Under the pieces are notes generated by a model, which was not told the DNA's origin, did not search any database, and worked only from the letters and a program-made list of their open reading frames with translations. Of a stretch of DNA of 47,500 bases, positions 10,337 through 21,500 are shown piece by piece. This stretch comes from Symbiodinium natans. Taxonomy: Eukaryota; Sar; Dinophyceae; Suessiales; Symbiodiniaceae. Position numbers and translations under genes: made by a program. The stretch lies in contig CAJNDS010002068.1 of assembly GCA_905221605.1 (NCBI GenBank), positions 1,489,251 through 1,536,750 on the forward strand. The letters are read 5' to 3'. The first letter of the stretch is position 1, and each line of letters begins with the position of its first letter.

Positions 10337-13300
10337 GCCTTGGGCCCAAAAGATGCGGATCGCTTCCTCGCTGCAGCGGTGCGCGAGGTGGACTGGCAGC
10401 AGCCGGAAGGCTCCCTGGCGATGTGTGGTAGTAGGGTTTAGGGTTTAGGGTTTAGGGTTTAGGGGTTTAGGGGTTTAGGGTTTAGGGTTTATAGGGTTTA
10501 GCGTTGGAACCTCCTCATCCCCCAAAGGATATGCTTTAAAGGGAATCCCAGGTCGAATCATCCTTAAACCATGTTCTAACTTTCTGGAGTTTACTGTAGG
10601 AGGGTGTAGGGCGTTAGGATATGCAGGGGTATGTTAGGTATGCAGGGTGTGAGGGTATATAGGATGTAGGGTTCAGAGCGTCAGGCGGGGCCTCCGGAGA
10701 ATAGACTTGCAAGCAGCAGAAGCTATGGATGTGTCGACTGTCGGCGAGAATCTGGAGGTTCGTGGTGGCTTGGCCCGGGCTCCTGATGATGCTGTTGTGT
10801 CGCAGGCAACACGCGTGCTCTTCCCGATGAACACCGTCGCATCACAGGATGGGCTGTGCTGGCGTGCTGCGGCTGACTGGGTAATCCACCGTCCACATGC
10901 GATTTCTCCACGTTGTGGTTTGTCTGTGCAAAGCGCTGAGTTGACCGTGCTTCGAGAACTCTTGTGTAGAGACGACGAATTCGACTTGCAACCGCTGTAG
11001 GAGCGTCAGGTGGTATTGCTTACGTTGTGTGGACGTAAGGTATGGGGTGATTAAGGTACAGTAGGTAGCGGACGTTGGGTGTGTGGGGTATGTATGGTAT
11101 CAGCGGTGCATAGGGTATAGGGCGAAGGGTTCTCTTCATTCAGGATATCATTGGCGATGTTCGTTTAGGTTTTGACCGCTCGTCACAAGCCCACCTTCCA
11201 TATTCTTGAAGCCCAGATCGGGTTAAGTTTGGGGCCTAAACCCTATATAAATCCCGGAACTAAATCCTAGCACCCAAAATCCTAAAACCCAAAGTCCTAA
11301 AACCCTAATTCCTAAACCCTGAATCCTAAAACCCTAAGTCCCAAAATCCTAAATCCTAAAACCCAAACTCCCAAAACCCTAAATCCTCAAACCCTAAACC
11401 CTAAGTCCTGCAAGGCTTTTCTACATTGCCCCTTGTCTCTAAGGACCCTTACAGGGTTCTGAAGTATGGGCCTTCGGATTTTGTAGGGTATTTAAGATCA
11501 GGTACATAAGGGGTATATACGGGCTCCCCCATTAAGGGCCACATATTAAGGGACCCTGAAACAACCCTAAACCCTAAACCCCATTGACCTTTTGCCCCAT
11601 ATGAGACCTGAACCCCAAACCCCGCATATGTATATAAAGCTATATGAAATCTCTCTTAAAAATTCAATAGAGAATTCATAGAAGCCTATAAAGAAGCCCG
11701 GAAATTCCCTAAATCCCGCCTCCTTCAGGCCGATGGGGCCCCATTCCCCGCAAGACCGCTTGGCTCACGGCTGGTGGCTGCCGCTGCCGCCCCCCGGACC
11801 AACACAGGGTTTAGGGTTTAGGGTGTAGGGTTTTGGGGTTTAGGGTCTAGGGGGTAGGGATGAGAGGGGATTTGCCAGCCACTTTCCGGGTTAGTTGCGG
11901 GAGGTTGCTTAGTTCGGGATAGGATCCGAAGACACTTAGAGTTAGAGATATTCAGTTCAGGGGTTTTCGCTAGGATTCCAGAACCCCACTACGACCACAC
12001 CCCTCTTTACTCGAAGTTTCCTGCAGAACCGCTGTGCTGGGCATCACTTGGGATGTTCCCCCTTATACTAACAGTCCTTAATAAGGATTATGTTTAGGGT
12101 TTAGGGTTTAGTGTTCAGGGTTTAGGATTATAGTACCCCCTGTTTTCATCCCTATTAAGAGCATGTCATTGAACACATGGGCACCCAAGGTTATGGCTAT
12201 GGTGGCTTGAGGATAGGGCGCGAGGCCCAGCTGCCTTCGAAGCTCTTGCTTCAGGTTGCCAGACACTCCTGAGACCACGTTTATGAAGGAACCTTCCATG
12301 TTGCCTAAATTGCAATAGGGGCTCTGACCCGTCCCTAAACCCGAAGCCTTAAACCCTAAACCCTGATTTAGGGAAGATTCCTTGATTCATTCCTTAAATT
12401 GCAATAGGGCCTATGCATTGGGGGCTCGAGGACCGGAAACAGTTTAGGTTACCATGACACGAGCTCCATAGGGCTTTAGCGATCTTCAAAAGTCTATTGG
12501 GCTTGCGGAGATAAATTGAGTTAGCAGAATATGGATATAATGCAGTACTTTTGGAAGCCTTGTACTTTGCTGCTATGAGGGTCATCTGCCGCGCGCAATG
12601 ACCCCATGCCCAAAACGTTTGAACCCTAAAGCCTACCTTTATAGGCTCGCATAGGGGTAATACAGAGGACCCACTAGGATGTGGATTAAGGATGAAACCA
12701 TGTCTCATAGCAAGTTTAAGGCATTTGCTGTTATTTGGCAACACCTACTCCTTGAACCAGCAACCTGTACACGTCTGCTGTTTAGGGTTTAGGGTATACG
12801 GTTTTTGGTTTAGGGATCCACATAGCTTAAGGGAATAATCTCTTCATGTCCTGCTGGGCCCAGGTCCGAGCCCTTCCCGGCATGGCTCAAGGAGGTCACA
12901 GCTCTCTGCATGCCCCTCTGCGGCCTCCCCGACGAGAAGGCCAGGTCCAGAGGCGAACCTCTGGACATTTTTTTTGCATGCCGGGCTTCAAGACATCCCT
13001 ACCCCTAAACCCCTAAACCCTACGTACCGAAATCCTGTTTAGTCAGAATGGGTCGAGAAGTTTAGATTGTACTTATCTCGAGAGAATTGAGGGCTAATCT
13101 TGTTGGTAATTCTGGCTCTGGCAGCCCTGTAGCCCTAAACCCCATACCCTCAACCCCAAATCCTGTGCCCCTCCCCACATGCGGCTTTGGGGCTTGCGGT
13201 TTTAGGGCGGAGGGGTGGGTTTAGGGTTTAGGGTTTAGGTTCGGGTTTAGGGTTTAGGGTTAGGGTCTAGGGTTTGGCGGCTCATGACCTTACTTCTTTC

Positions 13301-14785
13301 CTAAATACTTGATCGGGTTTTGGGCTCAGGTTGAAGGACGGAACTCCGAGGAAGATCGCTTCATCTGCAATAAGGACCCTACTATATGGGAGCTTACGAA
13401 AATACGGGATGCCTATAATAGAGCCCCAAGTAGTAGGATTTCCGGATAATATGGGCCCGAAAAAGGTACCATATGGTTCCAGATCTATTCTTTCCTAACC
13501 CCTAGAAGCCTTCAACCCTCAACCCCAAACCCTCCACCCTCAATAGGGTCTAGGGTTTAGGCTTAGGGTTTAGGGTTTAGGGCTTCGGATGTGGAAGGTA
13601 CTGTGAGGGACACGCCGAATGGGGCCCTAACAAATGAACCCCACATCGACGACTTAACTTGAACCCTGAAGTTAAACCCCTCCCTCCACCTCCAAAAACC
13701 CGAAATCCAAACCCTCAACATCAAAGCAGAGACAGTCTCGAAGGACTGGCCCGACAGCTGCAACTTGAGTCTGGGCTGCTCTGGAATTGGGTTTAGGGGT
13801 TAGGGTTTAGGGTTTAGGGTTTAGGGTTAGGTGTTAGGGTTTAGGGTTTAGGGTTTGGGGTAGTTTAGGGTTTAGGGTTTAGGGTTGCAGGTATAGGGTT
13901 GCGGGTTTAAAACTGAGGGTGAATGGATGGCATGGTCCCTTTCCTTCTTTAAAGAGTTCTGAAGTATGGGCCCTTGGGTTTTGCAGGGTATGTCAGGGTT
14001 TCCAATAAAGGGCCGCTAATAAGGGATTAAGATGGAATGCTCATCTCAAGTGGTTGCATGGTTTTGGGGTTTACGGGCTTTAGGATTTTTAAAAACAGGG
14101 GTCCAGCGGGTTTGGGTTTAGGGCTCAAGGGGTTTTAGGCCTAAAAGGTTTTTGGCAAAGTTCACGTGGGTTCCTGTGGAAGGGGCCATTAAAATATTAC
14201 TGAATGTGTGACGTATTATGTTTTCGGGGCATTAAGGCTATTTTTAGGGCAAGAGAGTTTAGGGCTTATAGTCTACTTACAAGGGGGCACAAAGCCCTTA
14301 AAGGGTGCTCTTAACAGCAATTGGTCAGTTCTCCAAAATTAGAGTCCCTTTTTGGGTACCCTAAATAAGAGGGCCCGCCTTATCATGAGGACCCCACAAA
14401 GGGACCATGTTGTAGAGACGCAACCAATCGAGGAACCTCTATGAGGATGGCGACCACTCGGTCGGCTGGCACGCTGATGACGAGTTCCTCTTCCAAGGTT
14501 GGGGCTGGGGTTTAGGGCTTTGGGTTTAGGGTTGGCTAATAAATAGGTAAAGGCACAATAAAAACAAACATGTATATGTATACATTTATCTTGGGGATTC
14601 CTGTAGGACTTCCAAAGACTAGACCTGAGATTCGGAACAAGGAGCCCTTTCCGGGTTTAAGGCACAATCCTTTGCTCAACTGTAAGGACCCGAAACATCT
14701 TGAAAACCCTACAAACTCTCCAAAAAACCTAAATGCCACAAACCCCAGACAACCCCAAAAGCCCTACCCTCCCCCCACCCCCCCA

Positions 14786-14816
<31 letters not shown>

Positions 14817-17800
14817 AAAAAAAAAAACAAGAAGAAGCTAGAATCGCTTAAAAACCCAAGCAACCCTAATCCCTAAACCCTAAAAATCTCTTAAACACAT
14901 ATGTTGGGATGTTTGCGGTATCTTCATTTGCTCGTGAGTCGCTGTGCTCTGTGGGCCTTAGGGCTTCAGGGGTTTAGGATTTAGGGTTTAGGATTTAGAC
15001 CCCCCACCCCCCCGCCCCCCCTCTCCCCCCCTAAAGCCCTAGGAGGGTTTTCAGGGGGGATTGTAGGGTTCAGGTGCGTCGACGTAGGGTAGAGTAGGGT
15101 TTGGGGCAGGCGGGGGCATTGCCTTGGAGGTTTAGTTTAGGGTTCAGGGCCCGAAGAGCAGATCGAAGTGTCAGGCAAGTTTACCGACTGCCTCATCATC
15201 TCCCTGCATCTTGGCACCCTAAACCCTAAACCCTAAACCCTAAATCCTTGGCACTGCTTGTCCGGTCTTGGTGTAATCACGTGAGGTGGGCGTGGGGAGT
15301 GCGGGCCGTACTCCCATTTACCTTCTGGTGCTGAGCAGGTAACCTTCGAACCTTTCTTGAAGACTCTACATAGCCTGAAGCCCTAAACCTTAAACCCGAA
15401 GCCCGAAAAGAAGCAGGACTTCCTTCCTGCTTTTGGTGGGTGCATACAGGGTTCCTTGTAAATATTTGGAGAGCTCATGTATTGGGCGTCCTTTTGGGGA
15501 TACTAGCAAACCCTAAACCCGGAACCCGAAACCCTAAACCTTAAACCCTAAACCCTAAGCCCGAAACCCTAAGCTCGAAACCGTAAACCCTAAACCCGAA
15601 GTCCAAGGTCCTTGGGCGCGACCCGGTGGTTCGAGCTCAAGGCCCATAGAGGGTTCGAACCGGCAGTCCTTTGTTGCACAACTCCTGTTAAGGGTAAGGG
15701 GGCTTAAGGCAGTTGCAGGGGATTAGGGGGTTTAATAGGGTTTAAGAGGGTTTAAGGGGGCTTAAGGGGGCTTAAGTAAAATTCTAAATGCTTGAAAAGG
15801 GGTTCTAGGATACCTGACGCAAAACCCTGTTGTTTGCTAAATGTTACATTATCATGGGCCTCGCAAGCCACTTACCCAAAGCCTCTCAAAACCCCCCTGA
15901 AAGCAATCCCTTCTTGCCCCAAACCCCCCCTGAAGCTCCAGTAAACTAACCCCTCAGCCCAAAACCCCAAGTCCTAAAAACCCCAAAACCCCAAAACCCC
16001 CAAAGCCCCAAAGCCCCAAACCGGCAAAGCCCCAAAACCCCAAAACCCCAAACCCTAAACCGTAAACCCTAGCCCTAAACCCCAAACCCTAAACCCCTAA
16101 ACCCTGAACACTAAAACCCGAAAGACCCCTCGTAGTAACCCTAAACCCTAAACCCTAAACCCTAAGAACCCTCCGAAGACTGCCGCGGAGCCCTTCGAGA
16201 TGCACCGTCTGCTGCTGCGGTCAGGCCCGCATCTCTCCAATTCCGATGTGGTTTAGGGTTTGCGGTTTAGGGTCTGGGGGTTTGGGGTTTGAGGTTTAGG
16301 GTCTGGGGGGTTCAGGGTTTAGGGTTTACGGTTCAGGGTTTCGGGTTCAGGGTTTAGGGTTGAGGGTTGGGGTTTAGGGTTTGAGGTTTAGGGTCTGCGG
16401 GGTTTAGGGTTGAGGGTTTAAGGTTTAGGGTTCAGGGTTTAGGGTTTAAGGTTGGGGGTTTAGGGTTTGAGGTTTAGGGTCTGGGGGGTTCAGGGTTTAG
16501 GGTTTGGGGTTTGAGGGTTTAGGGGCTTAGGTCTTTAGGGTTTAGGGTGTGGGGTTTAGTGTGCAGGGTTTAGAGTTTGGGGTTTGGGGTTCGCCCCCGG
16601 CCCCGAGGGCGGGGAGCTGAAGGTTCCTAACCCCAAACCCCAAACCCTAAACCCCTAAACCCTAAAGCCCAAACCCTAAACCCTAAACACCTAAACCCCT
16701 AAACCCTAAACCCCCCAGACCCTAAACCCCAAACCCTATAAACCCTAAGCACCTAAACCCTAAACCCTTAACCCCTCAGCCCTTCTTTCCTGGGCTGGGC
16801 TTCCGCCGGCTTCCGCCGGCTTCCCTGAAGACTTCGCAGATCTGAACTGCAAAGCCCAAGCTGCAACGAAAACTCCGCAACCGATACGTTTTTGTTTAGG
16901 GTTTAGGGTTTAGGGCTAGGACCCGGAGTAGGCCCTTATTTCCTTTTTTAGGGTTTAGGGGTTCCCTTATACTCCCCTTAAAACCAAAAAGGGCGCCCTT
17001 TCTATTCCTAGGTTACTCCTGGGTCTAGCAACTTTGCTACTTGTAGAACCTCAGAGCTTACTTGGAGGTGAATGGGTAGTTATAAATACGGTTATACGTA
17101 CTCAGTATGCCCTCTCTAAGCCTTGAAGGATTGAAATATAGGTATCCCCTAAACCCGAAACTTCGCCAACTTTCCCCAAGTTTCCTGGTAAGATTCCCCT
17201 AAGCCCTAGACCCTAAACCCCAAACCCGAAACCCTAAACCCTAAACCCTAAACCCTAAACCCTAAACCCTAAACCCTAAACCCTAAACCCTAAACCCTAA
17301 CCCGCAAATAGAGCACGCAAAGGCGACCTCTGCACCATGGAGGGCCTGATGCAGAAGCACTACCTCCACCGCGTACCCAAGGACAGGTTTCGGGGTTTTG
17401 GGTTTCGGGTGTTGGGCTTGGGTTCAGGGTTTAGGGTTTAGGGTTTAGGGTTTAGGGTTTAGGGTTTAGGGTTTAGGGTTTAGGGTTTAGGGTTTAGGGT
17501 TTAGGGTTTAGGATTTATAGGGGGCATGGTTTGGGCTTAGGGCCCACCAGCTTGCTGGTTTTTTGTTTGTTTGAAGCTTTGGTGGTTTTATGGCATTTCA
17601 GGGTTTTAGGGCCTGTGCATCTTCAGGCTTTCAGGGTTTGGGGTTTTAGGCCTCTAGGGTCTTGAGTAGGCTCTTGATGGTCTTCGGGGTCTTTTGGCGT
17701 TTTGGGTTTAAGGTCTTTAGGGCTTGGGGTTATCGGTGTAGGGCTTTGCTGGGTTTGGGGGTTTCGGCTCAGGGTGTCTTTAGCTTTAGGGTTTAGGGCC

Positions 17801-18086
17801 GCAGGGTCTTTGGGATCTTTGAGGTCCTTAGGGTTTCGCTTTTTTTTCGTGGTTTGAGGTTTAGGTTTCGTTGTTCGCGGTCGCAGGGAGTGGGATCTGG
17901 AGCCATCCCGCAGAGCAGCAAAGCGAGGTGCATCAGGTCACCATGCAGGATTTAGGGTTTAGGGTTTGGGGTTTAGGGTTTAGGGTTTAGCAAAGCCTTT
18001 TCCCAACCACCTCAGCATTGCATCAACAGGAGCGCCACTACTGCGAGCCGCGCGTCAACTTGACCTGGCGCCTTGATGTCACGTAG
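10337..18086 (+). CDS. AlkB-like 2OG-Fe(II) dioxygenase, ten-exon catalytic domain
   Basis: Exons: 10337-10427, 11729-11788, 12190-12229, 12864-12944, 14418-14497, 15175-15205, 15608-15641, 16179-16224, 17323-17381 and 18030-18086 (ends TAG). Together they are 579 nt, giving 192 residues plus a stop with every junction in phase. Family motifs appear in order: PRKTAWLT; GCRCRYGYGG across an exon junction; NLYEDGDHSVGWHADDEFLF with the His-x-Asp iron ligands at 14470-14478; LIISLSLGATRWFEL; GDLCTMEGLMQKHYLHRVPK with the distal His near 17367; and RVNLTWR with the 2-oxoglutarate-binding arginines. AlkB homologues (ALKBH2/3 group) oxidatively remove alkyl groups from nucleic-acid bases; the substrate here is inferred only. 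Three donors are GT, five are GC and one is GA; all acceptors are AG. The exon at 14418 could instead start at 14433 after another AG. The N terminus probably continues upstream. Confidence 0.9.
12051..12142. mobile_element. MITE-like family 2 copy interrupted by a telomere-like tract
   Basis: The left arm (ggatgttcccccttatacta) matches 8280-8374. After the internal arm, a 32-bp TTTAGGG-type tract (12092-12123) sits between two copies of AGGATTAT (12084-12091 and 12124-12131). The sequence then continues as in the related element at 20071 (tagtaccccct). The right arm is lost. Confidence 0.75.
14771..14827. repeat. Poly(C) then poly(A) tract
   Basis: A C-rich run (C22 at the end) passes straight into about 21 A. 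It lies inside an intron of the AlkB-like gene. The + strand frame with P and K runs is an artefact. Confidence 0.9.
15210..15254. mobile_element. Short CCCTAAA tract between 8-bp direct repeats
   Basis: CTTGGCAC at 15210-15217 is followed by 29 bp of CCCTAAA units and then by a second CTTGGCAC at 15247-15254. The tract sits just after the GC donor of the AlkB exon at 15175-15205. The arrangement is what insertion with target-site duplication would leave. Confidence 0.65.
15970..16052. repeat. CCCCAAA / CCCCAAAA variant tract
   Basis: Imperfect AACCCC units, some reading CCCCAAAA, pass into normal CCCTAAA (16058-16168), which reaches to within about 10 bp of the AlkB exon at 16179. It lies within an intron. 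Confidence 0.8.
16249..16780. repeat. Inverted pair: TTTAGGG/TTTGGGG then CCCTAAA
   Basis: A G-rich array at 16249-16590, 24 bp after a GC donor, contains TTTAGGG, TTTGGGG and TTTGAGG units. About 40 bp of unique DNA separates it from a C-rich array at 16630-16780. The two arms are complementary, so this intron could form a long G/C-rich hairpin. Confidence 0.9.
16916..17028. mobile_element. MITE-like element, family 3
   Basis: Ends are inverted: ctaggacccggagtaggccc and the reverse of taggttactcctgggtctag. The interior contains ccaaaaagggcgccctttc. Related copies lie at 29191-29286, 36582-36682 and 38328-38443. It lies inside the intron before the AlkB exon at 17323. Confidence 0.75.
17208..17517. 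repeat. CCCTAAA and TTTAGGG tracts flanking the AlkB exon at 17323
   Basis: CCCTAAA units run 17208-17300, ending 22 bp before the exon. After the GA donor there is a degenerate TTTGGGG piece, then about 13 TTTAGGG units (17425-17517). From 17518 to 17900 the DNA is a loose G/T-rich stretch with gggtttt motifs and no coding signal. Confidence 0.9.
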
Positions 18087-18105
18087 CCCTAATACTAAGG
18101 CTCTG

Positions 18106-18228
18106 CTTGGTCATGGGACTTATCAACCAATTCACGCTGCACTTAAGCCCCTTAAGTGCCCTGATGTGGGTATAAGTACAGTTATAAGTACAGTTATATT
18201 GGTTAATAAGTACCATAAACCTCCAAGC
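18106..18228. mobile_element. MITE-like element, family 1 (degraded left end)
   Basis: The right end (ggttaataagtaccataaac then ctccaag) and an internal stretch (gcacttaagccccttaagtg) match the family-1 elements at 27104, 32365, 32631 and 38762. The left end is shorter and altered. It sits just downstream of the AlkB stop codon. Confidence 0.7.
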
Positions 18229-18519
18229 GTAGTTCCCTTCTGAGTTCTTCTTTTTCTCGAACACGTGGGGACTTGGGGGAGTTTAGGGCTGAGAAGGAAG
18301 GTAGGAAGCTGCTCAAGTAGGCAGTGTGTTCAGGTACACTTGGGGTTGCTACTGGACAAAACGGCCACGCGCGATTCTGCTTCTGCTGGTAGGTCTCAAA
18401 AAACTAGAGAGTCAGGTCACTCTTCCGTGAACGGTGATTGAATCGCTGTTTGACTTTTGGTTTAGGGTTTAGAGTTTAGGGTTTAGGGTTTAGGGTTTAG
18501 TGTTTGTCGATCTTTCAAA

Positions 18520-21500
18520 ATGATGTCCGGCTCTGTTCACCGCCCGCCACGGTTCGGGGGGGGGGGGGTGCTGTTTGCGATCATTGGAACCATGTGGTGT
18601 TCCTCACTCCCGTTTTTTGGAGCTGCGGCTATGTGCATGATAAGTAACAAGAGCGCAGCTTAAAGCTTCAAGTGTTACAGAGACTTGAGACATCTCCCGC
18701 ACATCTTTTCCCCGGTTTGGTGTTCCATACCTTACTCGTGGAGTTTCAGGTCCCCTATGGAATCCCTTCAATGGGATACAGGGTACCGAATACGAAGAAC
18801 CAGTCAGTAAGTTGCAGGACGCATAGTGCGGTTTCTGCTTAGCCGAAACCCTGAGGACCCCAAAAAGTAAAGCCCTAAACCGAAAGCCCCAAACCCTAAA
18901 ACATCCTTCAACCACCTAACAAATTTGTGTTGTGTTTGCAGAGTACGCTTTCTCGGCCGTGCATGTTGCTGTGTGGCAGAAAGCGCTGTATATAAATTCC
19001 AGCATGAAGGCAGGAATGCCTATAAGAGCACTAATAGAGAAACAAATAAGAACAATAATCGTCATAATAAGAATCATAATAGCGATAAAGTAAAAAGAAA
19101 AGAAGATACATACAAAGCACATAAACATAATGACAGAGCTCGCTCCCAAATCCCCCTCACGGCCTCTTCGAGCCACCTCCGGATAGCCGTTGAAGGGCTT
19201 TGTTTAGGGTCTATAGGGATCAGGGTTTAGGGTTCAGCGTTTAGGGTTAGAGTTTTGGATCTCTGAGATTCAACAACTCTCGAACCCTAAACCTTAAACC
19301 CTAAACCCTAAAACCCTAAACCCCTAGACCCTAAACCCCTAACCACCCCAACGACCGGCTCCCCCCCAGGCGCTGGATCGCCAGCCACGAGCCGCGCTGC
19401 GGCCTGCAGCCCACGGTGGACATGAGGCGCGGCGGAGCACGATGTAGGGGTTTAGGGTTTAGGGTTTAGGGTTTAGGGTTTAGGGTTTTGGGTTTTAGGG
19501 TTTGGGGTTTAGGGTTTAGGGTTTAGGGTTTAAGGTTTAGGGTTTAGGGTTTAGGGTTTAGGGCTTAGGTTTCGAGATATTCACTACTGGGTCACCTTAA
19601 GGAGCACCCCCAAGGAGCCCTTAAAGACCCCTAGAGTAAGGTTAGGGGTTTGGGGTTCAGGGTTATGGGTTCAAGGGTTAAGGGTTTAGGGCTTAGGGTT
19701 TAGGGTTTGGGGTTTAGGGTTAGGGTTCAAGGGTTAAGGGTTCTGGGAGGGTTTAGGGATAACTACTAATTAAGGCCCCTATAGTATGCAAGGAGCCCCA
19801 AAGACCCCTTAGTGAAGGTTAGGGGTTGGGGTCTAGGGTTTGGAGCCTAGGGCTTAGGGCGTAGGGCTTAGGGCTTAGGGTTTAGGGTGTAGGGTTTAGG
19901 GTTTAGGGCTTAGGGCTTAGGGCTTAGGGTTTAGGGTTTAGGGTTTATTCACGGGGACTGACCGGGGGCAGCAAACAGGAAGCGGCACCCGGCCGGTGAC
20001 GCGGGAGATCAAGGCCCTCGTGCGAAGCGGCCAAAGAGACCTGGCTTCCTTTTCAAAGGGTTTAGGATTGGGATGCTCCCCCTTCTACTAGTAACAGTTC
20101 TTGGTAGGGATTCTAGTACCCCCTACTACAATCCCCCTTGAGGACAGTTAGTATGAGGGGGAGCATACCAAGGGTTTAGGGTTTAGGGTTCAGGAACAAC
20201 TTGGAGGCCCAATAGGTAGTTCACCCTTCCTTTGCTTTGTAGGGGCACCTGAAAAAAACCCTAAACCAGGGCTTTGGGTTTAGGCACATGGCCCAAGTCT
20301 GGTTGCAGCGTCGCTCATGAGAGTCGCAAGGGCTTGCCAGCCCTGAGTTCATCTGTAGGCTGGCATGGTGTCTCTTGGCACACCATGTTTGCACAGCAGC
20401 TTGATTGCTTGATAGATGCAGGGCATATGTTTGCGTGCGTGCGGGTGCTCGGATCTTCTCTCTCTCTGCCAAGACGTAGAGAGATGCTGTGTCTGCACTC
20501 TCTGACTTAGGTGGCAATGGAAAACGATCACTGAACACTGCAAACTCTAAACCCTATAACCTTATAACACTGTAACCCTATAAAACCTATAAGACATATA
20601 AACCCTATGACCCCTATAAACCTTAAACCCTATAAACCCTAAACCCTATAAACCCTGTAAACCCGAAACCCTATAAGCCCTATGAACCCTAAACCCTATA
20701 AACCCTATAAACCCAATAAACCCTGTAAACCCTATAAACCCTATAAACCCTATAAACCCTATAAACCCCATAAACCCTATAAACCCTATAAACCCTATAA
20801 ACCCTATAAACCCTACAAACCCTATAAACCCTATAAACCCTATAAACCCTAAACCCTATAAACGCTATAAACCCTAAACCCTATAAACCCTGAACCCTAA
20901 ACCCTAAACCCTAAACCCTAAACCGCTCTGCAAAGGACTGAGGCGCCGCAAGCCGCGGCGCCCCGCCGCAAACGCCCCTCACGGCCTGTGGAGATGGAAC
21001 GGGACAAGGCGGTTTAGGGTTTAGGGTTTAGGGTTGGGTTCGGCCGGTCCACACTAACAGTCACCACCAGCAGACCCACAAATAAAAGCACCCGGTAAAT
21101 GCCAAAAAATTGACTGAGATTCCTGCTATTCCTGGTGCTATTCCTGGTGCTATTTCTGGTGCTATTTCTGGTGCTATTTCTGGTGCATTTTTTTGTGCTA
21201 TTCCTGGTGCTATTTCTGGTGCTATTTTTTGTGCTATTGTTTGTGCTATTTCTGGTGCTATTTTTTGTGCTATTGTTTGTGCTATTTCTGGTGCTATTTC
21301 TGGTGCTGTTGCTGGTGCTATGTGACTAACAATCACCATCAGCAGACCCACAAAAAACAGCACCCGGTAAATGCTAAGCTGCTAAAATTGACTGGGATTC
21401 CTGGTGCTATTTCTGGTGCTATTGTTTGTGCTATTTCTGGTGCTATTTTTGTGCTATTCCTGGCGCTATTTCTGGTGCTATTTTTTGTGCTATTGTTTGT

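Noticed and set aside
12108-12744. Two minus-strand ORFs over the AlkB introns
   Set aside because: The first overlaps the AlkB exon at 12190-12229 on the other strand; neither has a recognisable domain or good codon pattern.
14433-14497. Shorter version of the AlkB iron-binding exon starting at 14433
   Set aside because: It fits the AG|G rule, but the start at 14418 keeps an Asn-containing stretch that AlkB relatives have before NLY; both are in frame, so I kept the longer one.
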